From the NCBI GenBank assembly GCA_030526715.1, contig JAUNCG010000021.1, forward strand, positions 1-37,630: 37,630 nucleotides of DNA, written 5' to 3'. This document shows, one piece after another, positions 35,735-37,630 of this stretch. Position 1 is the stretch's first letter. Every line of letters begins with the position of its first letter. Both the position numbers and the translations under genes were made by a program. The notes beneath the pieces are model-generated. The model ran no database searches, had not been told where the DNA came from, and worked only from the letters and a program-made list of their open reading frames with translations. Source of the stretch: Eubacteriales bacterium (GTDB lineage Bacteria > Bacillota > Clostridia > Lachnospirales > Lachnospiraceae).

Positions 35735-36832
35735 TTACACGTTAAATCTAAATAAGATCACATCTCCGTCCTGAACGACGTAGTCTTTTCCTTCCAGTCC
35801 CACAAGTCCTTTTTCTTTGGCTGCGGACAGGCTGCCACACTCCAGCAGATCCTTGTAATTCACGACCTCCGCACGGATAAATCCACGTTCGAAGTCAGAA
35901 TGGATCTTTCCGGCTGCCTGCGGTGCTTTCGTTCCCACCTTAATGGTCCATGCTCTGGTCTCCGGCTCCCCCGCAGTCAGATAGCTGATCAGTCCCAGCA
36001 GACGATAGCTCGCCTTGATCAGCTTCTCAAGTCCGGACTCTGTCAGGCCAAGATCCTCCAGAAACATCTTCTTTTCATCTTCCTCAAGCTCCGCGATCTC
36101 CTGCTCGATCTGCGCGCAGATCACGAATACCTCGCTGCCCTGTGCTTTGGCATAGTTACGTACAGCCTGCACATACTCGTTCGATGCTCCGTCATCAGAC
36201 AGATCATCCTCCGATACGTTGGCTGCGAAAATAACAGGCTTCGCTGTAAGCAGATTATAGCCCGCCATCCACTGTTGCTCTTCCTCATCCTCTGTCTGGT
36301 AACCGATCGCCAGATTGCCTTCCTCAAGATATGCAAGCAACTTCTTCAGCAGCTCCAGCTCCTTTGCCTGCGTCTTATCATTCTTTGCAGCGCGGCTTGT
36401 CTTCGCCACTCTTCTCTCCAGTATTTCCATATCAGAGAAGATCAATTCCAGATTGATGGTCTCAATATCGCGAATAGGATCCACGCTTCCATCCACATGA
36501 ATCACATTGCTATCCTCAAAGCAGCGGACTACATGAACCACCGCGTCCACCTCACGGATGTTTGCAAGAAACTGGTTGCCAAGTCCCTCGCCCTTGGAGG
36601 CACCCTTTACCAGCCCGGCGATATCCACAAATTCGATCACCGCCGGCGTCACCTTCTGAGAATGATACATATCAGCCAGAAGCTTCAGACGCTCATCCGG
36701 CACGGGAACCACCCCCACGTTCGGATCAATCGTGCAAAACGGATAGTTTGCAGATTCTGCACCGGCCTTTGTCAAAGAATTGAATAATGTACTTTTTCCG
36801 ACATTCGGAAGTCCTACGATTCCAAGTTTCAT
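35735..36832 (-). CDS. ychF: YchF/OLA1 family ribosome-binding ATPase
   Basis: A 365-residue TRAFAC-class P-loop protein that prefers ATP over GTP. It has [15 protein letters not shown] at 6-20, [31 protein letters not shown], and NVSE in place of the NKxD that sets GTP specificity, which is typical of YchF. A helical arm lies between about 130 and 190, and the C-terminal TGS domain ([14 protein letters not shown] to the end) is complete. AAGGAG lies 10 bases before the ATG. It appears intact despite the integrase remnant 122 bases upstream of its start. Confidence 0.96.
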   Translation of the reverse strand: MKLGIVGLPNVGKSTLFNSLTKAGAESANYPFCTIDPNVGVVPVPDERLKLLADMYHSQKVTPAVIEFVDIAGLVKGASKGEGLGNQFLANIREVDAVVHVVRCFEDSNVIHVDGSVDPIRDIETINLELIFSDMEILERRVAKTSRAAKNDKTQAKELELLKKLLAYLEEGNLAIGYQTEDEEEQQWMAGYNLLTAKPVIFAANVSEDDLSDDGASNEYVQAVRNYAKAQGSEVFVICAQIEQEIAELEEDEKKMFLEDLGLTESGLEKLIKASYRLLGLISYLTAGEPETRAWTIKVGTKAPQAAGKIHSDFERGFIRAEVVNYKDLLECGSLSAAKEKGLVGLEGKDYVVQDGDVILFRFNV

Positions 36833-36856
36833 ATTTGTTTACATCTCCTTAAATTT

Positions 36857-36930
36857 CCTTGATTTATCAGGGTTTTCCGGATTTTTGGGCTGTACTATTT
36901 TTGTGTACTACACCATTTTTACACCATTTT
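36857..36930. repeat. Short repeats in the ychF/integrase gap, possible att region
   Basis: The 122-base gap holds a direct repeat TACACCATTTT at 36909-36919 and 36920-36930 (period 11) and a near-palindrome CCTTGAT-TT-ATCAGGG at 36857-36872. Paired repeats beside a tyrosine integrase could be recombinase arm or core sites. No second copy was found in the window to confirm an attachment site. Confidence 0.3.
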
Positions 36931-36954
36931 CGCATTCACTTATATGGAGTTCTA

Positions 36955-37630
36955 TCAGAAAACTCTACTCATCTCAAATTGTCTGATTGCACGATCCATG
37001 GATTCTGTAGTCACATGGACATAGCGATCCATGGTAGTTTGTATACTTGCATGCCCAAGCAATTTCTGCAACACCTTGGGCTGCATTCCTGCTTCAATCG
37101 CTCTCGTTGCATAGGTATGACGAAGAGCGTGCATACAGAAACGTTCAATTCCCGCTTCATCACACAACTTGTAAAGATGTGTGTCGTAGGAACTGTTTTT
37201 TGCCGGCTCACCGGTACGCCAGTTGATGAAGACCAGATCTCCCATGACCAGTTCCGATACTATCCCCGAACGCCTGTCCATATAAGACAGTGTTTCCGAG
37301 AGCAGAGGAGATGCCTTTCTCTTTCCCTTTGCAGATTCACGCGCATCCCAGAGTGCTTTCAGTATCTCATATGCACGATCCGTCAAAGGGATTGTACGAT
37401 AGCTGGTGGGAGTCTTCGGTGGGCCTGCTCGCCAAAAATTTGGAGGAATACCTTTTTGCAGTGCATTGGCTTCACATCAGCAAGTTTCATCGGCCCGATA
37501 ATCGGCTGAATGTTCTGCTTGTACCGTTCGCGATAATTACGAATGGTATTGGGTGCCAAATCACCTACAATGTTCTCAATCCAGAATGAAAACCATTGAT
37601 CCACTGTCATCTCTGTCGCCACAAAAATAT
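36955..37630 (-). pseudogene. Tyrosine integrase remnant with an internal deletion and frame change
   Basis: Two pieces of one tyrosine recombinase are visible. The N-terminal piece (37630-37383, open at the window edge) holds the SAM-like core-binding start: MTVDQWFSFWIENIV, APNTIRNYRERYKQ and [14 protein letters not shown]. It then runs into unrelated residues and a stop. The C-terminal piece is in another frame; it picks up at about 37440 with [25 protein letters not shown] and carries HALRHT, LLGH and the tyrosine in MDRYVHVT. Between them the rest of the core-binding domain and the first catalytic arginine (usually in a TGLR-x-GE type block) are missing, about 100-115 residues. It cannot make an active enzyme. 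It resembles integrases of Tn916-like and phage-like elements of Firmicutes. Confidence 0.85.

Noticed and set aside
1..37630. CRISPR array, tRNA, rRNA, or known riboswitch
   Set aside because: No regularly spaced repeats of CRISPR size, no tRNA cloverleaf or rRNA segments, and nearly all sequence is taken up by protein genes with short gaps. No gap exceeds 300 bases.

Overview
This window reads as core chromosome of a Gram-positive, low-to-mid GC Firmicute, most likely a Lachnospiraceae-type Clostridium relative. The reasons are a Clostridia-style division and cell-wall (dcw) cluster, an HPr kinase, a class 1B dihydroorotate dehydrogenase, strong AGGAGG ribosome binding sites, a choline-binding-type repeat amidase and a Spo0E-like small protein that points to a sporulating lineage. 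No rRNA, tRNA, CRISPR array or intact mobile element was seen.

Left part (1-9.8 kb): a small membrane-anchored protein of unknown function; a membrane GGDEF protein (minus); a pyrimidine operon pyrC-pyrK-pyrD (minus); and a complete branched-chain amino acid ABC transporter (plus: binding protein, LivH, LivM, LivG, LivF). A hairpin after the binding-protein gene probably lets that protein be made in excess over the membrane parts.

Middle (9.8-22.4 kb): a minus operon of a YigZ/IMPACT protein, a cupin, glutamate racemase and a DUF1934 protein; a large class A penicillin-binding protein on plus; then minus-strand hprK-ROK glucokinase, uvrC, galE, a sugar-type nucleotidyltransferase and a secreted amidase with wall-binding repeats.

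Right part (22.4-34.6 kb): the dcw cluster on minus in the order mraZ, rsmH, ftsL-like, two class B PBPs in tandem, mraY, murD, ftsW, ftsQ/divIB, ftsZ. murE, murF, murG, murC and ftsA are not in it. The sequence shows its control well. There is a promoter and a run of 10-bp-spaced AGTGG boxes (probable MraZ operator) ahead of mraZ, a second promoter ahead of mraY, and a third ahead of ftsZ. Three of its genes appear to start with TTG.

Right edge (34.6-37.6 kb): a ychF-lgt-spo0E-like group ending in a strong terminator, and beyond ychF a tyrosine integrase remnant that has lost its middle and changed frame. The integrase remnant is the only accessory DNA seen. I did not find a clearly new multi-gene system; the most notable items are the regulatory architecture of the dcw cluster, a 49-residue Spo0E-like gene overlapping lgt, and the broken integrase beside ychF.
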